Shown: positions 1 through 10,500 of the stretch, piece by piece
How positions within the stretch are numbered: position 1 is the first letter of the stretch
Layout: every line of letters begins with the position of its first letter
DNA from: Dechloromonas sp.
GTDB lineage: Bacteria; Pseudomonadota; Gammaproteobacteria; Burkholderiales; Rhodocyclaceae
Length of the DNA stretch: 41,057 nt
Direction of reading: 5' to 3'
NCBI GenBank assembly: GCA_028689015.1
Contig: JAQTXC010000024.1
Location: forward strand, 1-41,057
Position numbers and translations under genes: made by a program
The notes under the pieces: generated by a model
What the model saw: the letters and a program-made list of their open reading frames with translations, nothing else
Told to the model about the DNA's origin: nothing
The model's database searches: none

Positions 1-339
1 CTGTATTTTCAGGCGGCAAAGCCGGTTGACCGTATCCAGGTTGTCGGAAAAAAGCGCGAATGCTTGCCCGGGGAAATGGCGGGTCATGTGATCGAGCGCC
101 ATCAGGGCGGCTTGTAATTCGAGTTCGTTGCTGCCGATGGCGGGGACCGTGCGGGTCAGTATCTGTGGGCCGAGGTCCGCGCTGGTGTAGATGACGGTTG
201 CCAACCCGCCATGTTCCTGCCGGCTGGCATCGCTGAAGACCAGTGGGCAGGCGGCGAACTGTCCCGCAAATTTCAGTGGCAGCGGGCCGCTTGAGAGCGG
301 AATGAGGCGGGCTGGTTTCTTCTTTCGCCTTCTACTCAT
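1..339 (-). CDS. RNase H-like protein, 3' end beyond the window
   Basis: The frame is open from ATG at 339 down to base 1, giving 113 codons with no stop, so the C-terminus is missing. The start is lysine/arginine-rich (MSRRRKKK). Three acidic motifs in RNase H-fold order can be read: FSDAS near residue 35, NELELQAA near 73 and LFSDN near 98, matching the D-E-D carboxylates that bind two metals. This suggests an RNase HI-like fold acting on RNA:DNA hybrids or a related nucleic acid. The last catalytic acid, if present, lies outside the window. The gene starts 10 bases after the stop of the DUF3334 gene, so the two are probably co-transcribed. The fold is a fair call; the substrate is unknown. 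Confidence 0.6.
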   Translation of the reverse strand, partial: MSRRRKKKPARLIPLSSGPLPLKFAGQFAACPLVFSDASRQEHGGLATVIYTSADLGPQILTRTVPAIGSNELELQAALMALDHMTRHFPGQAFALFSDNLDTVNRLCRLKIQ

Positions 340-349
340 GGGGGCGGAT

Positions 350-1039
350 TTACATCCCCAAAGAGGCGAGCAGGTCGTCCCGGTCGTCGTTGCTGGAGGC
401 GGTGGTGGGGGCTGGTGCCTGATTGTCTTGCGCTGCCTGTTCGATCAGGCGGTCGGGGTCGACCATCTCGCTGGCATCAAAATCACAGAGTTTGATGAAC
501 TCTGTCCGGTCGACAGCCAGTTCCAGGTAAAAAATATTGTTGCGGCGGGTAAAGAAGGTGACGCGGCGGGTTTCGGGCTGGTCGAGGTTGGTGTCGACGC
601 TGAGCATGACCTGTTTGTTGAGGACCAGCATTTTTGGCTGATTTTGCGTGATGTGGGTTTGCAGTTCGCGGGAGACCTTGCCGGTGAAGTCGCCGACGAT
701 CTGGTTCATCAGTTCGCCCATGACGTTGCTGACTTCGTCGGCGGTGTGCGAGCTGGCCAGTTCATTTTTATCCATGCCCATGTTCAGCATGTAGGTCTCG
801 TACAACTCCATGGCTGCCTGGGCGGAGAAGTTGATGACGACCAGCCCGGAGAAGCCACCGTCGAATAGTACGAAGCAGCCGATGTCCGGTTTCAGGCAGG
901 TTTTGCTGATGCGCTGCACCATGCCCGAAAAGTTGATCGGATGACCGGTGCCAATACTCAGGACGCGGGTGACGGACTGGCACAGGCTGAGCAGCAGGTC
1001 TTCAGTACCGAAGACGACGGGATGTTCGGGGGAAGTCAT
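350..1039 (-). CDS. DUF3334 family protein (CheX-like character)
   Basis: The product has 229 residues. Recognisable stretches are KTCLKPDIGCFVLFDGGFSG near residue 45, then NVMGELMNQIVGDFTG near 105 and NQPKMLVLNKQVMLSVDTN near 135, which match my memory of DUF3334 proteins in gammaproteobacteria and betaproteobacteria. The ExxNxxxG-like helix followed by a beta-rich half resembles the CheC/CheX/FliY phosphatase fold, but no chemotaxis gene is nearby and activity is unproven. The C-terminal 30 residues are acidic, low complexity and probably disordered. No clear ribosome site precedes the ATG. It follows yjdM by 45 bases on the same strand. Family call is fairly secure; role unknown. Confidence 0.72.
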   Translation of the reverse strand: MTSPEHPVVFGTEDLLLSLCQSVTRVLSIGTGHPINFSGMVQRISKTCLKPDIGCFVLFDGGFSGLVVINFSAQAAMELYETYMLNMGMDKNELASSHTADEVSNVMGELMNQIVGDFTGKVSRELQTHITQNQPKMLVLNKQVMLSVDTNLDQPETRRVTFFTRRNNIFYLELAVDRTEFIKLCDFDASEMVDPDRLIEQAAQDNQAPAPTTASSNDDRDDLLASLGM

Positions 1040-1084
1040 GGGCGGCAGGCTTTCTGCGGACAGGCGGGAAAAGGGAAAACGGGC

Positions 1085-1423
1085 TCAGACCTTACGCAGG
1101 TAGCAGGCTTTGAGCAGCATCTGGCCGACATCGGTCTTGCAGTCGATTTCGTGGTCGCCATCGACAATGCGGATGCTCTTGATCTTGCTGCCCTGCTTGA
1201 GGGTGGTCGAGCTGCCTTTGACTTTCAGATCCTTGATGACGACCACGGAATCACCGTTTTGCAGTACCTGGCCGTTGGCGTCCTTGACGATGCGTTCACC
1301 TTCCTCTTCGCTGGCGGCCGCGGTTTGCGACCATTCAAAACCGCAATCAGCGCAGACAAAATTGTCGCCGTCGGGATAGGTGTTCTCAAGGGTGCATTGC
1401 GGGCAGGATGGGGTAGTCGACAT
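1085..1423 (-). CDS. yjdM: YjdM/PhnA family zinc-ribbon protein
   Basis: The 112-residue protein has the two parts of this family. An N-terminal zinc ribbon shows CPQC at residues 7-10 and CADC around 24-27. A small C-terminal SH3-like beta domain contains GDSVVVIKDLKVKGSS and ends in LLKACYLRKV. E. coli YjdM, formerly PhnA, has the same length and layout; despite the old name it is not the phosphonoacetate hydrolase and its job is not settled. A GAGAA sequence lies shortly before the ATG. The gene sits 78 bases downstream of yaiI on the same strand, with no phosphonate genes around it. Confidence 0.88.
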   Translation of the reverse strand: MSTTPSCPQCTLENTYPDGDNFVCADCGFEWSQTAAASEEEGERIVKDANGQVLQNGDSVVVIKDLKVKGSSTTLKQGSKIKSIRIVDGDHEIDCKTDVGQMLLKACYLRKV

Positions 1424-1501
1424 GGGATTCTCGGACGGTTGTAGCGTGATAACGCGACATGGTAACGCCTGTCCCCGCTTCGTCCTAGCGGGTCTCTGGA
1501 C

Positions 1502-1954
1502 TCAGGGGCGGGGCAGGCGAGCCAGGAAGCGGTCGAGTTGATTGGCGAAGGCCTGGCGGTCGGCCTGACTGAAGGCTGCCGGGCCACCGGTGTCGACGCC
1601 GGCACTGCGCAGTTCTTCCATGAAATTGCGCATGCTCAGTCGCTCACGGATGGTGGCGGTGGTGTACAACTCGCCGCGCGGGTTGAGGGCGTGGGCGCCG
1701 CGTTCGATGACCAGGCTGGCCAGCGGAATGTCCTGGGTGACGACCAGGTCACCGGGTTGGAGTTGATCGACGATATGGGCGTCGGCAACATCGAAACCGC
1801 TCGGCACCTGAATGGCCCGGATGAATTTGGAGGGTGGGGTGCGCAGCATCTGATTGGCAACCAGAGTGGTCTGAATCTGCAGGCGTTCAGCGGCGCGGAA
1901 GATGATTTCCTTGATGACGCCCGGACAGGCATCGGCATCGACCCAGAGGTGCAT
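1502..1954 (-). CDS. yaiI: YaiI/YqxD family protein (UPF0178)
   Basis: The 150-residue product begins [15 protein letters not shown], the acidic DADACP signature of the YaiI/YqxD family, and continues with the conserved [23 protein letters not shown] block near residues 73-95. The fold is related to PIN/NYN-type nucleases, with clustered aspartates (D6, D8, D75) as possible metal ligands; no activity is established as far as I know. Length equals that of E. coli YaiI. The start codon lies 2 bases after the stop of the upstream membrane-protein gene and has no clear Shine-Dalgarno, so translation is probably coupled. Confidence 0.9.
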   Translation of the reverse strand: MHLWVDADACPGVIKEIIFRAAERLQIQTTLVANQMLRTPPSKFIRAIQVPSGFDVADAHIVDQLQPGDLVVTQDIPLASLVIERGAHALNPRGELYTTATIRERLSMRNFMEELRSAGVDTGGPAAFSQADRQAFANQLDRFLARLPRP

Positions 1955-1956
1955 GG

Positions 1957-2274
1957 CTAGAACGCCAGCCAGGCGGCCAGCGCAAAGCAGGCCAGCATCA
2001 GGTAGCCGGCGATGCCGCCCAGCAGCAGTTGCCGGTCACCCTGGCGGCCGAGTGGCAGCATTTCCGTCACGGTGACGCGTCGACCGTAACGGGCTTGCGC
2101 TTGTTCGCCGATGCGCAGGGTGAACACAGCCAGGGTGATGCCGATGATCAGGCTCAGACTGGCCAGGTGGCCGCCCTGGGCCAGCCGGAACAGCATCAGG
2201 CTGAAGGCCAGGGCGCTGATTGCCCGGATCAGCCACAGGCCCAGGGGGGGCGCGGTGCGGGGCGGCGGGTTCAT
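1957..2274 (-). CDS. small three-helix membrane protein, function unknown
   Basis: I do not recognise a family. The 105 residues contain three hydrophobic segments, at about 13-33, 37-53 and 84-105. Between them is a polar basic stretch ([29 protein letters not shown]) that could face the cytoplasm. Support for a real gene comes from position: its ATG overlaps the mnmH stop as ATGA, and its own stop lies 2 bases before yaiI. This is tight operon packing with no room for separate signals. It might be specific to this lineage. Confidence 0.6.
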   Translation of the reverse strand: MNPPPRTAPPLGLWLIRAISALAFSLMLFRLAQGGHLASLSLIIGITLAVFTLRIGEQAQARYGRRVTVTEMLPLGRQGDRQLLLGGIAGYLMLACFALAAWLAF

Positions 2275-3359
2275 GGGCGGTGGGTCTGCTGCAAAATTTG
2301 CTCGGCCAACCGGTCGACCGCGGCCGCATCAAGCTGCTCGGTCGGGAAGGGCTGACGCGGGGCGCTGTCGTGGTCGCGCTGGCGGGCGCGGGCGTAGAGC
2401 GGGTCGTAATGGCTGACCAGCAGCGAGTCGATCAATTCGGAAAATTGGCCGGCGTCGATCAATTGATGCCAGTGGCTGACCAGTTCATGGCCCAGCAGAG
2501 GGCGGAGGGCATCGAGATGCGCTTTCAGCACTGTCGGGTGGGTCAGAAAATGCGCGTAATCGTCGCGTAAAAAGGCGATGCGGGCGGCCGGGGTGGCTTC
2601 GATGTCGACGCAGGGGCTTTGCCGCATGGCGACAAAGAGCGCTTCCGGCAAGCGCAGACGGCCGATCTTGCGGGATTCGGATTCGACGAAAACGGGTTAT
2701 TCTGGCGAAAAATTTTCCAGTGCTTGCCAGATTTGCGTCTCGAACCATTTTTGGCTGGGTTGCGGTTGTTCCGGGTCGGCGCCTAGCACCGAGCCCTTGT
2801 GGCAAGCCAGGGCTTCGAGGTCGAGAATCTGCCCGCCCTGGCGGCCGATGGCCTGCAGGATGCGGGTCTTGGCCGAGCCGGTGGGGCCGGTGACCAGGCG
2901 AAAATTCAAGTCGGCCGGTCGATGGTCGAGGCGAGCCAGAACGTGGCTGCGAAATACCTTGTAGCCTCCTTCGAGCTGGCAGGCATCCCAGCCGACCGAG
3001 CGCAGCACGGTAGTCATCGCCCCGGAGCGTTGACCGCCGCGCCAGCAAACGATCAGGGGCCGCCAGTTGCGGTCATGGTGCTGGAATTTGTGCGCGATAT
3101 GGTCGGCGATATTGCGCGATACGTAGGCGGCGCCCAGTTTTTTGGCGGCGAAAGGCGACACCTGTTTGTACAGGGTGCCAATCTCGATGCGCTGTTCGTT
3201 ATCCAGAACCGGGCATGACAGGGCGCCGGGAATGTGATCGTCGGCAAATTCGGCTGGTGAGCGGACATCAATGATGTCGGTGAACTGACCGAGTTCATCG
3301 ATGCTGGCGGTGCCTTTCGGGCGCCGGGCCAGCGCTGGGGCAGGCGCGGTCGCGCTCAT
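2271..3359 (-). pseudogene. mnmH: tRNA 2-selenouridine synthase, interrupted by one in-frame TAA
   Basis: MnmH (SelU/YbbB) replaces sulfur with selenium in 2-thiouridine at the tRNA wobble position, using selenophosphate. The N-terminal rhodanese domain (about 15-135) has the catalytic loop VCWRGGQRSG with Cys105; a P-loop GPTGSAKT follows at 158-165. The frame runs ATG 3359 to TGA 2271, 363 codons, close to the 364 residues of E. coli MnmH. Codon 221 (bases 2697-2699) is TAA. The conserved block PVFVESESRKIGRLRLPEAL follows directly in the same frame, so this is a single nonsense codon and not a frameshift. It splits the gene into 220 and about 126 residue pieces (internal ATG at 2651). The start overlaps the psd stop as ATGA. 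A mutation or a sequencing error are both possible. Confidence 0.85.
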
Positions 3360-4207
3360 CGAGGGGCCTGGCCCATCGCCTCGCCCATACGGATGGCGCG
3401 GGCGGGCGCCCAGTCAGGATTGAAGCTCAGCGTGTTTTTCGGGAACAGCATGACGACGGTGGATCCGAGCAGGAAACGACCCATTTCTTCGCCTTTTTTC
3501 AGGTAGACCGCGGTTTCGCCGTCATAACGCCATTCCCGGATGACGCCGGGGCGCGGGGGATTGATCACGCCATGCCAGACCGTGGCCATGCTGCCGACGA
3601 TGGTAGCGCCGACCAGGGTCAGCACGAAGGGGCCGCTCGCCGTCTCGAAGACACAGACGACACGTTCGTTGCGGGCAAACAGGCCGGGCACGCCACGCGC
3701 CGTGGTCGGGTTGACTGAGAACAACTCGCCGGGGATGTAGATCATCCGTGTCAGCTTGCCATCGCAGGGCATGTGGATGCGGTGGTAATCGCGTGGGCTG
3801 AGATAGAGCGTGGCGAAGTGGCCGTTTTCAAATTGTGCGGCCAGCTCACGGTCGCCGCCAAGCAGCGCTGTGGTCGAGTAGCGGTGCCCCTTGGCCTGAA
3901 AAATCTGGTCGCGCTCGATGGCTCCTAACTGGCTGATTGCGCCATCGACCGGGCAGATAAAGTCAGCCGCCGCCGGTAGCCGGGCATCGTCCTTCAGTGG
4001 CCGGGTGAAGAATTCGTTGAAACTCGGGTAGCTGGCGATGTCGGGATTGGCCGCCTCGGCCATGTTGACCCCGTAGCGCCCGACAAACCAGCGGATGACT
4101 GCCGTGGTCAGCACCCCGGCCTCGGCGCTGGCCAGTTTGCCAGCCAGCGCAGTCAGCGCCTGTTTGGGAATCAGGTATTGGGGCAGGACGGCAAGGCGGT
4201 CGGACAC
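3356..4207 (-). CDS. psd: phosphatidylserine decarboxylase proenzyme
   Basis: Psd converts phosphatidylserine to phosphatidylethanolamine at the inner membrane and uses a pyruvoyl group made by self-cleavage. The cleavage motif LGST is at residues 247-250, expected to split Gly248-Ser249 into beta and alpha chains. Other family blocks are [10 protein letters not shown] near 63, CPVDGAIS near 85 and [12 protein letters not shown] near 136. I chose GTG at 4207 ([15 protein letters not shown]), preceded by GGGA: it gives 283 residues, the usual length. An upstream ATG at 4348 would add 47 arginine-rich residues running into rlmF and is unlikely. It lies 30 bases after rlmF and overlaps mnmH by ATGA. 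Confidence 0.93.
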   Translation of the reverse strand: MSDRLAVLPQYLIPKQALTALAGKLASAEAGVLTTAVIRWFVGRYGVNMAEAANPDIASYPSFNEFFTRPLKDDARLPAAADFICPVDGAISQLGAIERDQIFQAKGHRYSTTALLGGDRELAAQFENGHFATLYLSPRDYHRIHMPCDGKLTRMIYIPGELFSVNPTTARGVPGLFARNERVVCVFETASGPFVLTLVGATIVGSMATVWHGVINPPRPGVIREWRYDGETAVYLKKGEEMGRFLLGSTVVMLFPKNTLSFNPDWAPARAIRMGEAMGQAPR

Positions 4208-4236
4208 AGGCAAATTCCCAGACAGAAAAAAGGCAA

Positions 4237-5259
4237 TTATACGGCGTCGACCGCGGGTGGCTGGCCCGCGCTCGGGACGACAGCGAGATCGGCCGAGGGG
4301 CTGGGGGTGCCAAAAGCCGGTGCCGACGACCAGCGATCGCGCCGCCATTTTTCGCGTTCGCCGTTGGCGCAGAAGGTCCAGGCGATCAGCCGGCTCTGTT
4401 TCTGGCCTTGCGCCATCGGGATGATGCGCGATTCGACGACTTTGGCTTTCTTCAGCGCCGCTTCGATGTGTGGCAGGTTGTCACCCTGCGACAGCAGGCT
4501 GGTGAACCACAGGACGCGCTTCGGGATGTGGGCGCTTTGCTCGATCATCCGTTTGACGAAAGCGCGTTCGCCGCCGTTGCACCACAGTTCGGTGCCGCCG
4601 CCGCCGAAATTGAGGCGCGGCTGGGCGCTGCCCTTTTTGGCGCCCGGCTGGCCGAGGTTATTCCATTTGCGCTGGCTGACCGCCAGGACTTCGTCCGGCG
4701 AGTTGTGGAAGGGCGGGTTGCAGATCGATAGATCGAAGTTCTCGCCCGAGCGCAACAGGCCGGTGAAGACGTTGTCCCACACCGTCTGGTGGCGTAGTTC
4801 GATGTCTGCGGTCAACTCGGGATTTTTGCCGATAATCGCCGCCGCGTTGGCCAGTGCCGCTTCGTCGATATCGACGCCGAGGAAGGACCAGCCGTATTCG
4901 GCATGGCCGATCAGTGGGTAGACCAGGTTAGCGCCGGTGCCGATGTCGAGCACGCGTACGCCGGCGCCGGCCGGGATGTTTTTCTTGTTGCAGCTCGCCA
5001 GCAGGTCGGCAACGCTGTGCAGATAATCGGCGCGGCCGGGAATCGGCGGGCACAGGTAGCCTTCGGGAATCTCCCAGCCCTTGACGCCGTAGTGGTGCAT
5101 CAGGATGGCCCGGTTCAGCATCTTGACCGCCGTCGGGTGGGCAAAGTCAATGCTGGCCTTGCCGGCCGGGGTGGTCTTGATGTGCTTGGCCAGCGCCGCC
5201 GAGGTGGCGGTCAGGGCGGCCAGATCGTAGCCGTTGGCGTTCTTGTTGCGCGGATGCAT
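4237..5259 (-). CDS. rlmF: 23S rRNA (adenine(1618)-N6)-methyltransferase
   Basis: RlmF methylates N6 of A1618 in 23S rRNA with S-adenosylmethionine. The SAM-binding motif I reads [18 protein letters not shown], and the N6-adenine catalytic motif is NPPF within [11 protein letters not shown]. The N-terminal [16 protein letters not shown] is the family's typical opening, which is why ATG at 5259 is preferred over one 36 codons further upstream at 5367. The product has 340 residues. The C-terminal 35 residues are proline/alanine-rich and look like a lineage-specific tail. It is the first gene of the minus-strand block leading into psd, divergent from the sensor gene at 5520. Confidence 0.92.
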   Translation of the reverse strand: MHPRNKNANGYDLAALTATSAALAKHIKTTPAGKASIDFAHPTAVKMLNRAILMHHYGVKGWEIPEGYLCPPIPGRADYLHSVADLLASCNKKNIPAGAGVRVLDIGTGANLVYPLIGHAEYGWSFLGVDIDEAALANAAAIIGKNPELTADIELRHQTVWDNVFTGLLRSGENFDLSICNPPFHNSPDEVLAVSQRKWNNLGQPGAKKGSAQPRLNFGGGGTELWCNGGERAFVKRMIEQSAHIPKRVLWFTSLLSQGDNLPHIEAALKKAKVVESRIIPMAQGQKQSRLIAWTFCANGEREKWRRDRWSSAPAFGTPSPSADLAVVPSAGQPPAVDAV

Positions 5260-5519
5260 GGTGGACTTTCGGACAACGGGGCCGCGATTGTCCCATGTGT
5301 CGCAGGACCAACCAAGCCATTTACGGTCAACTGGCTGATTTATCGTGTTTTTTACGGTCGACCGCAAACGTTGCGTTGAGCAGCTTGCTGGCCGCGCTTC
5401 TCTCGCCGAATGGCTGCGTTTGGTGATTCGGGCGAGAAATCTGTATGAGCGAAAAGCGGTGGGGTACTATGTCTTGGTCAGAAAATACGGTCGAGCTGCT
5501 GTAAATCAAGGACATTATC

Positions 5520-7544
5520 CTGCGCAGTCCCCCTTGGAAATCCCTTCGCATCCGCATTACCCTCCTGGTCCTGCTCATTCTCTTGAGCAGCATCTGGGGA
5601 TTGGCTGTCCATGTGGAAAGCAATTTGCGCACGCACTATCGAGCAATTTTGGGCGAACAGCAATTGTCGACGGCCAGCTACTTGGCCAACGAGATTGAAC
5701 AGGAATTACAAGGTCGTCTGCGGGCATTGACGCGCATTGCCCGCATGATTTCTCCCGCCATGGTGCTCGATTCCCGGCTGGCTCAGGACGCCCTGGACAA
5801 ACGCGTGCTGCTCAACGACCTTTTCGAGGGGGGCACCCTGCTGATCCGCGCCGATGGTGTTGCGGTTGCTGAAGCGGGCGTTAAGGCGCAGCGGGTTGGC
5901 GTCAATTATCTCGATATCGAGACTGTCGCCATGGCGCTTCATGAGGGCAAGGCCAATGTCGGCCAGCCGCTGATCGGCAAGAAACTGGCCGTGCCGGTCA
6001 TTGGCATCTCGGCGCCGGTGCTCGACGAGCGCGGCCGCGTCGTGGGGGCGCTGGTGGGCATCATCAATCTGAGTGGGTCGAACTTTTTCGACGGCATCCT
6101 GAACACGAAGTACGTCCCGGGGAAGGGCTACTCGCTTCTGGTTTCGCCGCAAAAGCGGCTGATTGTCACCTCGTCCGATCAGTCGCGCACGATGGAAAAG
6201 TTGCCGCCTGTGGGGGTTAATCCTGCCATCGATCGCTTCATCGATGGCGCTGAAGGCATCGATATTTTGCGTAGCCCCCGTGGGGTGGAAGTGCTGGCGG
6301 CGGTCAAGCGCATACCCGTGGCTGGCTGGTATGTGGCCACGCTGCTGCCGACGGCGGAGGCCTATGCCCCGATCACCCTCGTTACCCGCAATATGTACTT
6401 GGCTGCAGTGATATTCAGCTTGTTGGCGGGCAGTTTGGTCTGGTGGTCTTTGCGGCGTCAGTTGCAAGTGTTGAAAGCGTCTGCCGAAGCGATGGAGGCC
6501 ATGGCGGATTCCCGGCAACCCTTACAGCGCTTGCCGGACGCCCGGCAGGACGAGATTGGCCAGGTTTTACGAAGTTTCAATTATCTGCTCGAATCGCTGA
6601 GTGAAAGAGATCAAGCCAAGGCCGCGTTGCTGGAGAGCCTGAATGATGCTCAGCGACTGACACAGATCGGTAGCTGGAACTGGGATCCTCGGACCGATCG
6701 TGTCAGTTGGTCTGATGAGATGTATCGCATCTTCGGCCGCGACCCCGCTTTGCCGCCGCTCGATTTCAGCGCAGTCAGGCAGGTATTTACCCCGGAAAGC
6801 TGGACGAAGGTTGCTGCCGCGATAAAGAAAACGATCAAGGAGTGCACGCCTTATGAGTGCGACGCCGAGATTGTTCTCCCTGACGGGAGGCATCGCTGGA
6901 TTAGGTCCCGCGGCAATATCGAATGCGATGCAGCCGGGAAGGCGGTGAGACTGTGGGGAACATCGCAGGAAATTACCGAACGCCTGCATGCGGCCAAAGC
7001 ATTGGCGCGCGTCCGTGACATGTTGGACGAAGCCGAGAAAATCGCCCATCTGGGTAGCTTTGAATACTTGGTCGAGAGCCAGACTACCGTATGGTCTGAG
7101 GAGGAGTACCGCATCTACGGATTGGACCCGTCGAAACCCTCGCCTACCTACGACGAATTACTGGAGAAAAATATTTATCCAGATGACGCCACCCGGCTTC
7201 ATGAAACCTTTATCCGTGCGATGGAGGGCAAGGGTATCTACGAACTGGAACACCGTATTGTTCAGCCGGATGGCACGGTGCGCTGGGTTTACGATCGTGC
7301 GAACCCCTATTTTGACGAGACGGGAAGGCTTGTGCGCTATGTCGGCGCAACACTGGATATAACCGAGCGTAAAGCGGCCGAAATTGAATTGAAAACCCGC
7401 AATGATGAATTGGAACGCTTCAATCGGGCCATGATTGGCCGCGAACTCGAGATGCTCGAGATGAAGAAGCAAATCAATGCCCTGTCGCGTGCACTGGGAC
7501 GGCCTGCGCCCTTCTTGCTGAGCTTCCTGGATGAGGCCAGATGA
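5520..7544 (+). CDS. membrane Cache/PAS/PAS sensor protein without a kinase domain
   Basis: The protein has a first membrane helix (about 13-30), a periplasmic Cache-type ligand domain (about 35-285), a second helix (about 293-311), a HAMP-like linker and two PAS domains (about 385-495 and 510-625), each closing in a TxxITER or TLDITER motif. It ends in the coil [22 protein letters not shown] often found behind PAS domains. No HisKA, HATPase, GGDEF or EAL follows. The start is difficult. The frame is open only after TAA 5502-5504. The nearest ordinary candidate, TTG 5583, would cut the first helix. CTG 5520 sits 7 bases behind AAGGA (5508-5512) and gives a complete signal anchor, so I use it. 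The stop overlaps the next gene's ATG as ATGA, suggesting the two proteins work together. Confidence 0.8.
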   Translation: MRSPPWKSLRIRITLLVLLILLSSIWGLAVHVESNLRTHYRAILGEQQLSTASYLANEIEQELQGRLRALTRIARMISPAMVLDSRLAQDALDKRVLLNDLFEGGTLLIRADGVAVAEAGVKAQRVGVNYLDIETVAMALHEGKANVGQPLIGKKLAVPVIGISAPVLDERGRVVGALVGIINLSGSNFFDGILNTKYVPGKGYSLLVSPQKRLIVTSSDQSRTMEKLPPVGVNPAIDRFIDGAEGIDILRSPRGVEVLAAVKRIPVAGWYVATLLPTAEAYAPITLVTRNMYLAAVIFSLLAGSLVWWSLRRQLQVLKASAEAMEAMADSRQPLQRLPDARQDEIGQVLRSFNYLLESLSERDQAKAALLESLNDAQRLTQIGSWNWDPRTDRVSWSDEMYRIFGRDPALPPLDFSAVRQVFTPESWTKVAAAIKKTIKECTPYECDAEIVLPDGRHRWIRSRGNIECDAAGKAVRLWGTSQEITERLHAAKALARVRDMLDEAEKIAHLGSFEYLVESQTTVWSEEEYRIYGLDPSKPSPTYDELLEKNIYPDDATRLHETFIRAMEGKGIYELEHRIVQPDGTVRWVYDRANPYFDETGRLVRYVGATLDITERKAAEIELKTRNDELERFNRAMIGRELEMLEMKKQINALSRALGRPAPFLLSFLDEAR

Positions 7545-10500
7545 CCCCGCGTCCGCTGTCCTCCTTTCTGGCTCGCTTGATCTGGCTGTGTATGGCGCCC
7601 TTGCTGGCGGTCACGGTGTGGATGGCCTGGAGCCAGCTGACAACCCAGGAAGATGAGCATTTACGGACAGGCGCTAATCTGGCGAATGTGCTATCCCAAG
7701 AAGTAGACGAATTCCTTTCGGCCCGAATCAGTGCGCTGAACATGCTGGCTACTTCACCGTGGGTCGATCAGCCGCAGCGCATGCCGGAACTGTATGGGCA
7801 AGCACAGAGCTTTCAATCCAGTTTCGGCACCAATGTTGTTTTCGCCGATGCCGTCAGCCGGCAGATTCTCTTTTCTACCAATGCCCCTTTGGGTGCCAAG
7901 TTGCCCTCGTTGCCCCTGCCCAAGGGGCACGCGGCGGCGTCCGCGGCACTGGCGACGGGCAAGCCGGCGGTCGGCGACACTTACCTCGGGCCGGTGACCC
8001 AGGAGCGCATGCTCGCCATTGCCGTGCCGGTGTTACGCGGCGGGTCGGTGACGCATCTGCTCCTGGCGACCTATGAGGCGCGGCGTTTCAGTCAGCATCT
8101 TGATCATTTGACACTGCCTGCCGACTGGTCGTTGTCACTGCTGGATGGCCAGGGTGAAGTCATTGCCCGGCGTGCTCCGCCCGACTTTGCTTCAGCTGAG
8201 GTGTCTGACGACCACCGCTTTGTGGTTCGGACACAGGTATCGCCCTGGTCGGTTGTGCTTGAAATACCGCGTAGCAGCCATAACCGTGCTTTGCTCAAGC
8301 CTGCTTTGGCTCTCGCACTCATGATTGTGTTCGCCCTGTTGCTGGGCTTGCTGGGCGGTACGCTGGCTAGCCGACGATTGAACCGTCAGGTGCAAGCCCT
8401 CATCGTGCCGCCGGGTGGGGCGTCTTCGCCGCTGGAGATTGATGAAATTGCGGCGGCGCGCCAGGTGCTTGATACCGCCAATAGCGCGCGGCAGGCCAGC
8501 GAAACCCGCTTTCAACGTTTATTCAATGACGCCCCTTTGCCGTTGTGCCATCTGGATAAAGAGGGGGTGATTGCCGATCGTAATGGCCGTTTCGACCAAT
8601 GTTTTGGCTACAGTCATGAGGAATTGCGCACCCTCGATGATTGGTGGTTGTTGGCTTACCCCGAGCCCGCTTATCGCGCCTGGGTGCTTGCCACATGGAA
8701 CGCTGCGGTGACTGAAGCCGCCCGGACCGGCACGGACATCCCGCCGATTGAATACGCCATTACCTGCAAGGATGGCACCCGACGCACCATGCTGATCTCC
8801 GGCATTATCCTGGGCGAAGATTTTCTGGTGACCTTCTTCGATATCACCGAACGCAAGCAGGCTGAACAGTTACAGGCCGACGCACTGCTTGCCCAGCAGG
8901 ACGCCCGACAAGCCGCTCTGGCCCAGTTGGCGGAAGCTCAGGTCGCTCGCCAAAAGATTGAAGCCGGCGCTGCTGCGTTGCAAAAATCGTTAGAGGAAAA
9001 CCGGCAGGGACGTATTGCGGCGTTGTCGCTGATGGAAGAGGCGATGATGGCCAAAGCGACTGCGGAACGTGCGCTACAGGAAGTGCGTCAATTGTCGATG
9101 GCGGTTGAGCAAAGCCCGGAAAGCATCATGATTGTCGGCACCGACCGGCGCATCGCCTATGTCAATACCGCTCTGCTGGAGATTACCGGCTATACGGCTG
9201 ACGAAGTGATCGGTAAAACCCCTCAGTTTCTGCATTCCGGAAAAACCCCGCCGGCCACCTACGAGGCTCTTTGGTCGAGCATGAAGCGGGGTGAATCCTG
9301 GAAGGGCGAATTCGTCAACCGACGCAAGGATGGCAGCGAATACATTGAATTCGCCAGTATTGCCCCTATCCGCCAGCCAGATGGCCAAATCACCCACTTT
9401 ATTGCGGTGAAGGAAGATATTACCGAGAAGAAGCGCCTGGCCGAGGAACTGAATCAGCACCGTCACCATCTGGAGAATCTGGTCAAACAACGGACGGCCG
9501 AATTGGTGGATGCCAAGCAGGCAGCCGATGCAGCCAATATTGCCAAGAGTGCCTTCGTCGCCAACATGAGCCACGAAATTCGCACGCCGATGAACGCCAT
9601 CATCGGGTTGACCCATTTGCTGCAGCAGGAAACTACCCAGCCCGCGCAACAGAAGAAACTGGGCAAAATTGCCGATGCCTCACGGCATCTGCTCACCGTG
9701 ATCAACGACATCCTCGATTACTCGAAGATCGAGGCGGGCAAACTGGCGCTTGAGCGCCGAGATTTTGCACTCGACCGCATGGTCGACAACGTAGTCTCCA
9801 TGATCCGTCCCAAACTGGAGGGTAAGCCGCTCGAACTGATTGTTGAGCGGGACCCGGCATTGCCCTCCGTGCTGGTGGGTGACAGCACCCGGCTGGCGCA
9901 ATCGCTGTTGAATTACCTGGGGAATGCCGTCAAATTCACTGAGCGCGGCAGAATTATTGTGCGTCTGATCAGCGTGGAAGCATCGGCAAGCGACCTGTTG
10001 CTGCGCTGCGAAGTGGCCGATACGGGGATCGGCATTGCGCCGGAAACACTGGCGGGCTTGTTTACTGCTTTTACCCAGGCGGATGCCAGCACCGCGCGGC
10101 GTTTCGGCGGTAGCGGTCTGGGCCTGACGATTACACAACGACTGGCCGGTTTGATGGGCGGACAAGTCGGTGCTGACAGCACGCTGGGTGTGGGGAGTAC
10201 ATTCTGGTTCACGGCGCGATTAGGCAAGAGCCCGCGTACGCTGGCCGATCTGTCCGAGGCACCTGCGGTGACGGCGCAGACCTTGCAAAGCCTGCCCGCA
10301 GGCGCCCGCATTCTCCTGGCTGAGGACAATCCGATCAATCAGGAAGTGGCGCGAGAACTTCTTGAACAGGTCCGACTACGGGTTGATATAGCGAACGATG
10401 GCCGGGAAGCGGTGAACATGACAAAAAATGGGCGCTACGACCTGATTCTGATGGATATGCAAATGCCAAATCTGGACGGCCTGGACGCCACGCGTGCCAT

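Noticed and set aside
4208-4348. ATG 4348 as the start of psd.
   Set aside because: The added 47 residues are arginine-rich, overlap the rlmF 3' end and have no counterpart in the family. GTG 4207 gives the normal length.
2697-5504. Stop-codon reassignment or read-through, since TAA appears inside mnmH and before the 5520 sensor gene.
   Set aside because: sdhD, gltA and lpd all end properly at TAA, so TAA is a normal stop here. Selenocysteine insertion uses UGA, so the selenium link of mnmH does not explain the codon.
5583-5585. TTG at 5583 as the start of the sensor gene.
   Set aside because: It would begin inside the first membrane helix and has no ribosome site, while the frame stays open back to 5505.
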